A stretch of DNA of 64,000 nucleotides from contig CM070738.1 of NCBI GenBank assembly GCA_036346245.1, positions 14,852,371-14,916,370 on the forward strand, written 5' to 3'. The first letter of the stretch is position 1. Every line of letters begins with the position of its first letter. Shown here piece by piece: positions 1 through 11,852 of this stretch. The translations under genes were made by a program, and so were the position numbers. The DNA is from Bonia amplexicaulis (lineage: Eukaryota; Streptophyta; Magnoliopsida; Poales; Poaceae). The notes below the pieces were generated by a model that searched no databases, was not told the DNA's origin, and saw only the letters and a list, made by a program, of their open reading frames with translations.

Positions 1-905
1 AGAAAATAAATGCTAAAGTACCATCCATGCAAATTCTAACTTGTCCTTTTAACACAAAATAAATGACATTTAAAGTCTAAATGTATTATGTGCATCAGAC
101 TTCTTCTGCTATTTTCTCGGGATTGACATTCTCTTCAAGATAAATCATGGCATTGGCTGCTTCTAGATCGAAAGGTGTTGCTGCTATCGTGATGGTTTCA
201 ACCTCCATCAGTGCAGACAGCTGCTCAAAACTCTCCCCCTCAGCCGATGCACAGCGGACTTCATGCTGCCCTTTGCCATCCCGTTTTGGCTTGCTAGCCT
301 TATTCTCACAAGGATCGTCTGATTTGCCTTTCTGGGATTCGGTCTTACTCTTCCTTCCCCTTCTTTTTATTAAGGGATTTCGTACCTTATGGCTCCCAGC
401 GTTGGCTTCATGGCCACAGAGCTCTTAGGTGGCTGAGTGACGTAGTTCTTACGGAGAACTTCGTCCTAAGCATCCGCAACCTACATCATATCAATCAATT
501 CGGCATACATCTTATAGCCGTTTTGACGATAGTTGCGTGCGGATTGTACTGCAATGGGTGGAAGGTGGATAGAGTTTTCTGAATTTTCGCGTCGTGATCC
601 GCTTGGACGAGTTGAAGATTGGTACAAATCCTGTGCAAAGCGGAATTGTACTCCCCGACCGTCTTGAAGTAGGCAAACCTTAGTCTGATCCATTCTTGCT
701 ATGTTTGAGGAAGAATGATGTACTTTAGCCTCTCAAACCGCTTCTTGAGTGCGGTCCAGAGTGCTAGCACGCTCTTCTCTGCCACGTACTCATTCTTAAG
801 AGTGAGACATAGGTTGGGCGTCATGCTTCCGCCAATCAATAGCGCGGAGCTTCTTGGCTCTAGGTACTATCTCGACATCAAGCTTGCATCGTTAGTTTTG
901 GCGAT
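1..905 (-). pseudogene. copia gag remnant, truncated by the window edge
   Basis: Duplicate of 52329-53236 with the same SARNYRQNGYKMYAELI peptide at 481-693. Sequence ends abruptly at about 905, where it joins a MITE; the leader and LTR seen in the other copy are absent. Confidence 0.55.
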
Positions 906-917
906 GCGCCATTCGAC

Positions 918-1128
918 TTAAAGCAGCTTTTGGCTTTTACTACGTTCTAACTTTCAAATAGAGTATTTTCTCAAAACGGGTCTACAAGTTAATTATAGTA
1001 CACGTTAAAAGCCAACATCTTCAATGACTCAAAATTGCAAGCAAGTATCTCTCTCGTAATCTTCACAACAGTTAAAATTCAAAATTTCACCATAAGTCAT
1101 AAGAGTAGCCATATCAAACAAGCCCTAT
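918..1128. repeat. MITE copy, left end missing
   Basis: Matches 54527-54747 (GGCTTTTACTA, CGTTAAAAGCCAA, CAAACAAGCCC). Third member at 43077-43305. Confidence 0.6.
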
Positions 1129-1711
1129 ATATGACTACAAATGGGGAATAATCTATTGCAAGTTTTGCCAATAACATCTCTATCGGCAATATCGGTGGTC
1201 GATAAAATTTCAAACCAGCAAAAATGTTCAATTTACCTAAAATTCATCCAAAATCAAAATTCAAATTATTCAATATTTCAAATGTTACATCAAAATTTTC
1301 GTCCAAAAAATATGAAAAATCCAGAACAAATTACTGGTCCATAGTCCTCGATAAAATTGTCAAACCGATACATTTTTCCGCTACAACACTCTATGATGGT
1401 AAAGATAATTGTACTTTGATATTGTTCTTCAGTGCAAGAGTGGTACTGATATTGTTCTTTTAGCGAGTTACTTAAATGGTACCTAATCAATAAGATGATT
1501 CTAATATGTAATCTTAACGATCTTTGATATCCCCATTATGTATACTTTTAGTGCAAATTCAACCAATTGGACTCAAATGGCAATACTTTTCTTCCCTCAT
1601 GGCACTTGAGTCGCCTCACTCAAATCTTTATTATATACTAGTTCGAGGGTCTTGACAAACCCCACATTAATCCTAGCAGGAAAAAGTTACAAAGTCCTGC
1701 ATTAACCTAAA

Positions 1712-2590
1712 CTATTAAGATGTCCGTACATTGCAGCGGTATTTTAAAAGAAGATACATATTATCAAGCATAACCCAAATCATACAATGAGCATTAAAAA
1801 GAGGAAGGCAAAATGGAAACATGTGAAGGAAGCTCTTGATAGGCAGTTGGATTAATTCTGATCCATAATAACCTTTTTAAAATGCATGTCTAAATGCATT
1901 CTTCTCAAAACTCAAAAAGATATCATCACTAACATTTTAGCTAAAATACATTCTTCTATAAAATCTATGCGGTTGTCGGAATGAGCAAGGGAGAGCGTCG
2001 GTGAGAGAATGAGGGATGAGTGGAAACCGAGGTGGGTGAGGATAAGTATAGGATTAGACCCACACATGTATTTATATGCAATGCTTTTCTCCTCTACAAG
2101 GGCATTTCCAAAATTGAAAACGAATAAATGATACGATTCTCGATAGAGCTACGGAAAATGAAGATAGGGTTCATCTACACTTAAGTTCATAATTTTGATC
2201 CATACACAAGTAGGTACATTGGGTGGCAATAGATTTAAATTCAAATGATATCGCAAGTGCTTAACTGAAGTGGTGTGGAGGGCGGGCCGTGGGAGAGGGA
2301 TGGCGGATGCAGAGTCGGTGACGGTGGCCGACGGAGGCGAGTTGGCTGGACGCCTAGGGCTCGAGGGATTTGGATAGGGTGACCAAAAACTCAAGTGAGT
2401 GAGTAGGCAGGTGATGATGCAGCTTGTTCTGCTAGAGGACCTAGCATCGGGTTGAAGTCTCAATGGGTAGGGCATCACGAGTCGCTTCCCAAGAGAGAGC
2501 GGTGGGCTAGGTGAATCGGGAGGTCTCAATCGATTCGCTAGCACAAGCTGCATCGCTGTTCTGGGACCCGGCATTTCCAAATCCAGTCCA
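1712..2590 (-). mobile_element. Helitron remnant, 3' part
   Basis: Starts like the Helitron at 55370 (CTATTAAGATGTCCGTACAT on plus) and follows it to about 2560. The 5' end is not contiguous here because of the rearranged copy that follows. Confidence 0.45.
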
Positions 2591-3114
2591 TCCGTATCTA
2601 CAGACTAGTCTCCGGATCAAAGCTAGTGCAAATCAATTACAGGATGATTACATAACCAACAACGTTTATTACAATAATGAAGTTCATACCAAAGGCCTCT
2701 GTTATTACAATGAGGTTTCAATGACTCTCACTATCACACAAAATCAAAACTAACACATTGAGCAAAGATTAAACATGATGAAGACCCATCAAAGTCAAGC
2801 AATTGTGGGAGCAACTAACTCAGAAAGCCTTGAATCCATATGCCATACGTATAATTTTGAGCTCTATCCCGAGAAATTTAATAGATGTGCGAATAAAGTA
2901 CTCAAGTCTTAAATGCTAAAATTAAGGCTTCAAAGATGGATTCATTGGTTCTTTTGCACAAAAGCAATTTTTTCAAATACGCATAATTTTGAGGTTTAAT
3001 AAAGTATTTTTCTAATGAGAAAATTTTATAGTGAAGTTCCAACCACAACATTGAATACTTCAACTCAAAGTTCAAACCACTTAACCTAAACTAATAAATC
3101 GTAACGAATTTTCA
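2591..3114. other. Unassigned sequence
   Basis: AT-rich, no convincing frame. Not present at the equivalent place in the right copy. Small internal similarity (TTATTACAATAATGAAG and TTATTACAATGAGG). Confidence 0.3.
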
Positions 3115-5810
3115 AAACTCATCCAACCTTCACGAGAAAATCGAGAGCTTCCATCCATCAGTTTCTAAACTTTCTTTTAAAACCAAAATAATGATCACTT
3201 TGTCTTCAAAATTGGCCTTGACTGCACGCTATTTTTTCTCGGATTGTACATTCCCAAGGATAAGTCATGCTTGGCACTGCTTCCTTGCACATATCGCCCG
3301 ATAAAATCCAAGCGCTTTACTTACTCTAACTAGCACACCACCGAGGTTCAGCAAGGTTAAATCCAGCGCATATGCCCCTCTTTCCTTTGTCAGTCCTTTT
3401 CTCACGGAATCGATCGGACTGCACTTTCCATCGGTGTACCTTCAACTATTCTATTATTAGCAGGTCGACATTAGTACCTTATGGCTTCGAGTCTCGTCAG
3501 CAACATCTAGGCTGGTCTAATTGACTAGGCGAAATTCATCTAGAACTGTCTAAGCATCGCAAATCTTACATCCCGATCTAATCAATTCAATCTATATTTA
3601 GACTTGGCGATATTACCTCGATTGACGACAAAGTCAGTTCCGATAAGTTTGAATTTCGCATCGCGTATCCAAGCGAGTATATAGCATGCTAAGATTACAC
3701 CGATACAACTTACGCAAAGTGTTATAATAATCTCGATTATTGAAGATAAAGGAAACCTAGGTCAATACATTTATGCTATGTCAATTGAGGTAAAAATGTT
3801 GGTTACTTTACTCTCTAAAGCTACAATGAGTGCTTCCATGTAACAAAGTCAACTGCATGTAATTTCAAATAATCAAAACATTTCTGCTACATACGTTCAA
3901 ATGTTCAGGAGACTTGGCTCTGTCTATCTTGACTTCTAACTTGTTGGCGAATTCTTGACGTCATACTGCCGAACGTAATTCAAATAGAAATAAATTTCAA
4001 ATGGTAAACATACAAGAAATAATTATAGTACTGGAAAAAGGTACAATATTCTAGATGAATTTGCAAGCAATAAATTCACTCTAAATAGGAGATACAAACA
4101 AGTTTTAAAGATTACAAAATTAACAAAATAGAATTTTAACGTACGTGTAGAAGTAGTCAATGGCAAAAGCCCTATAATATGACTTACAAATGGCGGAATA
4201 ATCCTAGGGAAACGAGGCCTTTTAGCATCGAATTGAAAGAGATAGTACGAATAAACTGGAGTTAGGGTGCACGCTAAAATCGGTTCAAAGCTAGAAAATT
4301 CGTCGTTCACCGAAATCATCGAGGCGAAAATCGACCTTGAAATTCGAAGGAAAGGCTTATTCTTAATATTTCAAAACCATGAAGGACACTTTTCACAAAA
4401 AGATTGGGAAAACATCCTAGATGGGACACTGAGATTGCCATGTACCATGGAGGTGTCGATCAAAATTGTGCCCGATGCTTTTGGACCGAGAACACCGAGA
4501 ACGTCGTGATGGCAGTCGAAGAATAATTGTACTGTTGACATAGCTAACTCACAGAGCGAAGACGGCGGTCAACGCATATTTTCTTTTCGGAAAGTTATCT
4601 TTCTAATCAATTGATGCATCAAAATCTAATATGTAATCTAACGATCTTCTGGAGACTAGGTCCCGCATATGATTCGTTAGTGAAATTCAATCAAAGCGCA
4701 TCAAATGTTGCAGATACTTTCTCTATCGGCCTCGATGGATCTTGAGTATCGATGGGCAAAGTCATCTTGATAACGTCTGAGGCAACTCATGCAAAGCCTC
4801 GCCACGATTATCGATGGTAGAACATGGAGAAAATTAGCGAAACGTACATCGCTCCGGATAACCGAGAGAGATTAAGGGAGTCGGTACTATTGCGACGATG
4901 AGTGAGTACGAAAATGATGATACACCCTATTTATAAACTACCCAAGAGGTGCAACAATGAGGCTTAAGCCGGAGGCGATGTGTTTCCAAAAGCGAGGACA
5001 CGGAAGACTCGATACGGCAAGATGTGGATCTAATGATCCGACTAACACCTTTTGGCTAAAGTGCCAATGTCAAATGCATCTTTCCAAAAGTCAAAAAGAT
5101 AGTACACGAAAAGGCTAACATTTTAGGTGAAAATGAAGGCACGTTCTCTCTTAATCTCATAGGGTTGTCGGAATGGAGCCAAGGAGATCAGTCAGCCATT
5201 TAGAGACGAAGATGATGATGACTAAAATGGGGAAGGATTAAGTCTGAGTGAGGATTTGAATCCACATGATTTATCGCAATATCTGTCGATAAAATTTCAA
5301 AGAATCAAAATTGAAAAAGATGCGATCTCGATAGCAGATCAGAAAATCAAGATTAGTCGTTCATTCTCCTTTAATTGTTCATAATTTTGAATCCAAACAA
5401 ATCAGAAAATCAGAACATTTGACTTGCCTATAGGCTCTAAATTCAAATGATAATTTTTCGCAATACTTAACTATGTGGGAAGATATTGTATTTGATATGC
5501 TAATAACGATCTAAGTGACTGTAGTTTAAACGGCATGAGTTCTAAATTGGTCACAATTTTAAATAGGGTGATCAAATGGTAGATCTAGAGATTTTAGATA
5601 TGACCATTAGAAATTTAAATGCGGCTCAAATGGACTCAAATAGCATACGGGTTGAAGTCTTCAATGGAAGGCACAAGTAACCTTTCCCAATATTTTTGAC
5701 TATGAAATCTATGAGGTCTCAACGAAATTGATTTAGCAAATAGAGTTACTTTCCTGTGAACCTAAACTATGCATGTCGGGTAGAAGTGATCATTTGATTT
5801 ATCCCAAATT
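3115..5810. repeat. Second, strongly diverged copy of 1-2560
   Basis: Landmarks recur in the same order: CATCCAACCTTCACGAGAAAAT, the TTACCTTATGGCT region, GACTTACAAATGGCGGAATAAT, AATATGTAATCTAACGATCTT, GGCTAACATTTTAG. Roughly a quarter or more of positions differ. No coding content. Confidence 0.6.
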
Positions 5811-8602
5811 ATTATGAGAAGAGGAAAATGGAAATGTTAGGGCTAGTGGGACGTGATTATCAAGATAGAGAAGAGATAGGAAAGGCGAGTCGATCGAGAT
5901 GACGATAGTTGCTTACTAGAGGAATCGTGGATGGCATGGAGGAGTATGTGAAAGGTGGTGAGATATGAGAGAGATGTAGATCGATGTCGTGTGATTGAAA
6001 TCTCGTTCGTTGGCAGAAAATGAAAAGGAGGGCTAAGATAAATACGGATGGATTGAGCTACATGTATTTAGGAGAAGTTGAGGTTTTCATTTTATTTAAG
6101 TTTTTATTTTAGATTATTCGAAAGAGCTAAAATTACTCAATAAGCTCAAAATATGAAGATACGCAAGTTCGAAAATTAACTTAATGTTTGGAACTTTCAT
6201 AAAGAGTATTTCCAACTTATGTGGTAGTTAATTTTCTGAATAAACTTTTAACTTTAAAATACCTATTTTAACTAATGTAAACAAATAAAGTGAAATAATA
6301 TCCAAGGAATTAATTTGAATCTAGGATTATAGAAAATCAAAATAATCAATTTCTTCACAATATTTGTGAAGTTTCATAATTATTTCAAGAGTCCAAGATT
6401 ACTAACAGAAGACAAATCAGCATCAAAATCTCAGATTTGACACAAACAAATGTGATATTTGATTTCAAATAAATTGAACTTGATTTATATTGTAATTATT
6501 TTACTCAAAATTCTGGATATAAACAAATTTGGTGAAATAAGCCTTCTAGCATGCGTGGTAGTTATCTATCATGATTGGAGAAAAATGGAAATGGTAGGTA
6601 GTGCTAAAGATATTCAAATAAGAAAGATAAGGCACGTTGAGTTATGATTGAGTGCGAGTAAGTACTCATTTTACTCGAGAACTCTGATGGCATGTAATTA
6701 GTTCTAGTGTGTTGGAAGGACTGAGCCATGCTCTATGAGCGGATATTGTTGAAAAATATCTAGATGCTCAAAATCGAGATAAGGCCAGTGTCGCTAGAAT
6801 TTCTAGAAGCCGGGAGGGAAGACAAACATATTTGCCACTTCAACTCCCATCGTAGATGGCACATGTAGATATGATCTGTTTGAACTTTGAAGAGGATGCT
6901 AAGAATAAGGAACAACAAAATCTATTTAATAAATAAGTAATAGATTAATAAGATCTATGATTAGTTTATCTACATAAATCGACGACAAAACTAAAATATA
7001 ATTCAAATTCTTCCCTTGACATGTGAGTCTCTCATTAAGTCCATATTACAAACTAAGTCTAACCATCATGAGACATCGATGCCATGTCAATGAGCAATAT
7101 AGTTGCTCGACATTCGATGTAAAATGACGGCTGAGAATTTGAAACCGAGTAAACCAATTATGGTTATCAATACGTGGTTATGAAATCAATCGTGTATTTT
7201 GATTACAAGGAAGCATATGTTTGAAATAAATTAATTTTTATTACAAACATAGTCTAAAATAATTATTTATTCATGATTCTGTCCTTGCTTACTAGAATCT
7301 CTCAGCTCGGATGCTCCCTCTTAATTAGCAACCTGTGCCTGTGCATGCTCTATGACGTTTCCAAATAGGTCTTCCTTACAAACCCAGCTCAAAAAATCCG
7401 ACGGTTCCGTAGAATGCTTGACCAAGCCGTAGCAACCATTTGCTTTCGAGTGTGGTACATCTGGTGATGATCGCAAAGGTCTTGCTGGTGGATTTATCTA
7501 TTATATGTTCACGAAGATTAGTTTAAAATAACGTGCTTAGTTATCGCTATGAGAGGTTCATAAGACCTCGACATGTAGGCCTCCTTAATGAAACCTCTGC
7601 TCCTATACAGGGTTGTTCTCAACTCATTAAGAATCTTTTAAAACTAGTTAAAGGTAGAGACACGATGGGTTCTACTTATATACCAGTGCGTGAATAGTAT
7701 TTCTTAGAATTTAGTAAATTAATTTGCGTGATGTAACCTAGCCTCTGATAGTGTGGTTACCTAGTAGACAAAAGCTACATTCATAGTTAAGAAAATTAGT
7801 GAACCATGTAACAAGTGGAGAATACTCTCCTATGTAGGTAAATCCAATATGTAAACTTTGAGAGTCCATCTCCTATAATCAAATATGAATTTACTAAAAT
7901 CTAATATTCTATTTGACAAACTTTTTGTAATGAAAAAATTGATTATAATTTATTCCATATTTGGTTTTTGTGATTATCATCCTGTGATTGCTTTGTGTCA
8001 CCGCTACAAAAGTTCCGAACAATATAGAGCCAATGGAACATGCAACAAGCTAATGGTGTCAAGATAATAGCACACTTGTAGTCTGTAGTAATCTATGATC
8101 TATTAACCAATTATGCAAGTATATTTTGTTAAACTTGCATGTATTATTGACACCATATGTTAAATCTAAGGTATGTGTTGCATATTCACTTGGCTATGTA
8201 CACAACTTAACTGAACTATAACCTGTCACCTAGAGCTAATGTGACAGAAGATAGAGCATACTTAAGCATATGCTGTCGTTAGTAGCTAATTTATCCATTT
8301 ATCATGAACTTGACTTATTGGTGTATATTGGAGACCAATAATTATCTATTTAATATTTGGTTCTAAAACTTAAAACTTGTTGTATGGATTAGCTACGTGG
8401 TAAATGGTTCGTGTTGTACGTGAGATATTATCGGATTTAGTGTAGTCTGCCTAGTATTTTAAAGATTCTGATCATGTGACTAAACCGTCCAAATTAATGT
8501 CCGCACTAGTCCTGAACGTACAACCGTAGCAATAGATTTTCCCGTGTTGTATTGGAGTCCCTCATCTTGTCTGGTTTTAATCCAGTGGCAGGTCACTTAG
8601 TC
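5811..8602. other. Counterpart of 56310-59480, non-coding
   Basis: Shares landmarks such as GAGGAATCGTG, ACCATGTAACAAGTGGA and GAGCTAATGGTG/CTAATGGTGTC with the right copy. No gene recognised; open frames here are short and not conserved in the partner. Confidence 0.5.
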
Positions 8603-8925
8603 CAACTCAACACTTGTTGATGTGCTTTAAGATTCACGATACTTACCATGGATATGTTCGCATACCCATAAAAAAGTGTATTTGGGATATCAAACTCCAA
8701 AAAATAATAAATTCATCTTCAGTTTAACTAGTTTCAACTAGTTTCATCATATATTATCACTATAGTCATATTAAATTGAAAAGTAGTTCAAATTAATTTG
8801 AAATGAGTTCAAAACTAACTTACCATAAATATATCAAGAGAATAATACATTTCATATGTAAAATCCAAATTTCATATCATTGTAAACGTGTATTGTACGT
8901 CTCATGGTGTGGGTGCCAGGCACCA
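8603..8925. repeat. Dispersed MITE-like repeat, copy 1
   Basis: About 320 bp starting near CAACTCAACACTTG and ending near GGTGTGGGTGCCAGGCACC. It recurs at 59466-59810 and, more diverged, at 35270-35560. The right copy keeps a terminal palindrome, GGGTGCCTAGGCACCC. Confidence 0.6.
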
Positions 8926-9957
8926 TAGTGCCCTATGTATATATGTACATGTATATATAATATATATGTGGTCCATTTTACCATACCAAATTTTGTCCTA
9001 TATGCAAAGAAGAACAATCATACCATTATATAATGGGAGGATTATATATTGATGCTATAAAATCAGGAAAGTTGGTCTGTTTCCATGGAAAAAACAAAAG
9101 GAAAATAAGAAATTTGGGTGGAGCAGAGCTCCATCACTCAGATTAATGAATAAGGAAAAAAAGAGGCCCTCAAGTACAGAAATTCTTGTACAGCCCAGGA
9201 ACTCGGTCACTAAGTTCAAAGTTTGATCGCAAAGAAAAAAAAATTATTTGATTAGTTAATTGTATTCACGTGAAACACGCGCGCTGACAGCTATAACATA
9301 TGGTAGCTAGCGATGGAGTAAGTTGCAATGTTGATGGGGCGGCTAACGTACATATCTTTAGTAAAAACGTGGAACATAAGCTAGTTATTATACTACAAAT
9401 CAATTGCAAAATAGAATTCTAGAAACGGACCTAAGTTGATTGCTCCGCTTGTTTCGGTTTCAGCTTTAGACTTTTGGTTTATTTTTCACTATTCATAAAT
9501 TTCGTCTCTTTCTGAACTTTTGGCTTTTTTGATCTTTTTTGCGGGTTCTTTTTTTCCCGTATTCATTTGCGTTGTCCGTGATGACCTAGAATATTTTTTC
9601 TATTGTTAAATTTTTTAAACTTAATTACACCAAATAAGCCACCTTCAGCTACAGTGAAATTTCGGTCGTTACTGTGCAATTTCAGCCATAAGCCACAGCT
9701 TTTCAGCCCAACCGAGCGGGGCCTGAGAGGTACGTTGCGATAAAGATAGACTATGCAAGTATAGCATAAAATTTTTTATAATGTAAATCAGAAAACCATT
9801 TGAATAAGATATCATAAATCATTACCATAAGACGCGCAATGCAACAGAAGTAGAGTTGAAATGGCTAGTTCAACGAAGAGCACGTCGCTGTAGTAGAAGT
9901 AGTCGATCGTCCTTTAGCCAATCGTCTCCTCCTCACGATCGTCCCGATCAGCGCTGC
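8926..9957. other. Non-coding, shared with the right copy
   Basis: Nearly identical to 59811-60825. No gene. AT-rich, with pyrimidine runs near 9480-9560. Confidence 0.4.
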
Positions 9958-11852
9958 TGTAATACTCCAAAAGCGATTCGAGAGTTAATCAATTAATTGG
10001 AGGGAGGGACCTTATAGGAAAGAATTAATTAATAATTTTTAGAGGGGTTTTCTGAAAAATTTCGGCAACCTGGGCCTGGGCCTTGGCCCAAGCGGAGGCC
10101 AGCCCAAAAGGGGGGAGGCGCCCCTTCCGCCAAACCCTAGCCGCCACCCCCTACTCCCCCTCCTCTCCCCCTGGCCGCACCTCCCCTCTCCCCTTGTGCC
10201 TCCACCTCTTCTCCATGGTTGTCCCTTGGTGCTAGGAGAAAGTGAGAAGGAAGGAACAAGAAGGGAGGGAAGGAGAAGAAAGGAAGGAGGAAGAAGGAGA
10301 AGAAGATGGGTGATTCCAAGGGGATCCTCTAAGTAACTCTCTCTCATCTCAAATCTCTCTGTTATTGCTGTAATTAGGGTTCTTAGCCTAAGAATTGGTG
10401 GGGGATTAGCAATTAGATTCCCCGATTAGGGAATTCCTGCTGTCTGTCTATAGATCAATCCGCGCAGTGCGACTATTTATGCAGTTTATACTAACGAAAC
10501 GATTTTTTTTGCGGGTCTTCCTGAAATGAAAATTGTAGCTAATGACGAGATCTATTTTCTGTAAATTTTCTAGAATTTTAGGCCGCGGGATTTGGGCGCA
10601 CTAGAGTCGGAACATCGCTGTCTGTCAGGGGTGCAGATTGGGGCAGATTATTGTTCAAGTGTGATTTAGGGGTAATAGATGATTTTTATGTTTTTGCTCG
10701 CAATTAAGAAAAATGTAGGGAATTCAGTAATCTAACAACTTTACAAAAATCATAATTTTTAGAGCCTTACACTGTGGAATGTAGGCAAGTATAATGATGG
10801 TTAAAATTGATATTGTGGAATGTCAATGTTCAATCTATATTGTGAGCATTTGTGTTCATGGTTGTGGTAAAGGTGTATTGGTGATGTTTATGGTTGATTG
10901 CAGATTATGGTGTTCATGGGTATTTCTTGTGCATAGATATTGTGGATGCAAGTTTTTATTTAATTGAGACATTCACACATATGCATCATGTTGGTTTATT
11001 GAAGACTTGGTCACGTGATGACCAAGCATTTGCTGAGGTCCCCATCATGTTGATGACGGGCTAAAGGTTCCCATACTTGTGGAGTATGGGCAATTGGTCC
11101 ATGTACCAGATGGTACAGGCATGGGTATGCATCGCCGGATGCACACTTTGCATTACCGGTAAAATGCAAAAGAGAAAGAGATAAATATATTGTTGATCAT
11201 ATTGCATAGCATGTGTTTTGAAGTGACAGTTGGATGTTCTTATGGAATGGTGCACATGTATGCGTATCAAGTGTTGATAAGTAACTATTGGATGTTTTTA
11301 TGGAATGATGTACATGTATGCATAGCATGTGTTTACTAGGAACTATTGGATGTTCTTATGGAATGATGTGCATGTATGTTGCTGTTACCATTTATTATAT
11401 TTGCTGAGTCATTGGACTCACCCTGGTTGTAGTTGTGTTTTTTAGGTACCCTTATAAGATCAACATGCATTGGGAAAATGAAAGATTAGTCTTGTCGCAC
11501 GTTGCACGATCTACTCATAATAGAAAGAAAGGAAGAAAATTAAATACTAGATGCATAAACCACTTAAATATTGTTTGATTATGGCTTGCTGGATTTAAAT
11601 TGTAATAAAGGATTTGAATTTTTATGATGCTCCTGCTCTCTATCTAGATGTTATAACTATGGATGTTCTAGTAACCTCTAGCCAATTTTGCTTAGTCTTA
11701 ATCATATGACATAATTCTGCTTGTTGAAACCTCTGATTTAGATAGTTAAACAAAGGAGATTCTGCCGAAATTTTGTGTAACATATTTAGTTTATCTTGGT
11801 CATACTTCTAGTTGGGTAGTATTCCAGGTCATTGCTTGGCTGGGGTGTTACA
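9958..11852 (+). repeat. Ty3/gypsy-type LTR, copy A
   Basis: Begins TGTAATACTCCAAAAGCG and ends GGGGTGTTACA, the TG...CA form of grass gypsy LTRs. Matches copies at 60826-63084 and 15036-17138. About 364 bp are missing near 10777. No target duplication was found (GCTGC before, GTTTA after) and no primer site follows, so it is not a clean solo LTR. Confidence 0.65.

Larger units (their letters stand above)
1..8600. repeat. Left copy (poor match) of the block at 52328-59480
   Basis: Position 1 aligns with 52329 and the order is kept to about 8600. The match is interrupted by many small indels. Relative to its partner it lacks the copia leader and 5' LTR (53237-54526) and the CACTA-like piece (57640-57945). 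It also has an additional diverged copy of its own first 2.5 kb at 3115-5810. Confidence 0.8.

Noticed and set aside
10039..10347. Frames repeated in three places (also 14949-15260 and 60907-61206)
   Set aside because: They lie in the LTR purine/pyrimidine block; the frames differ between copies and are not conserved.
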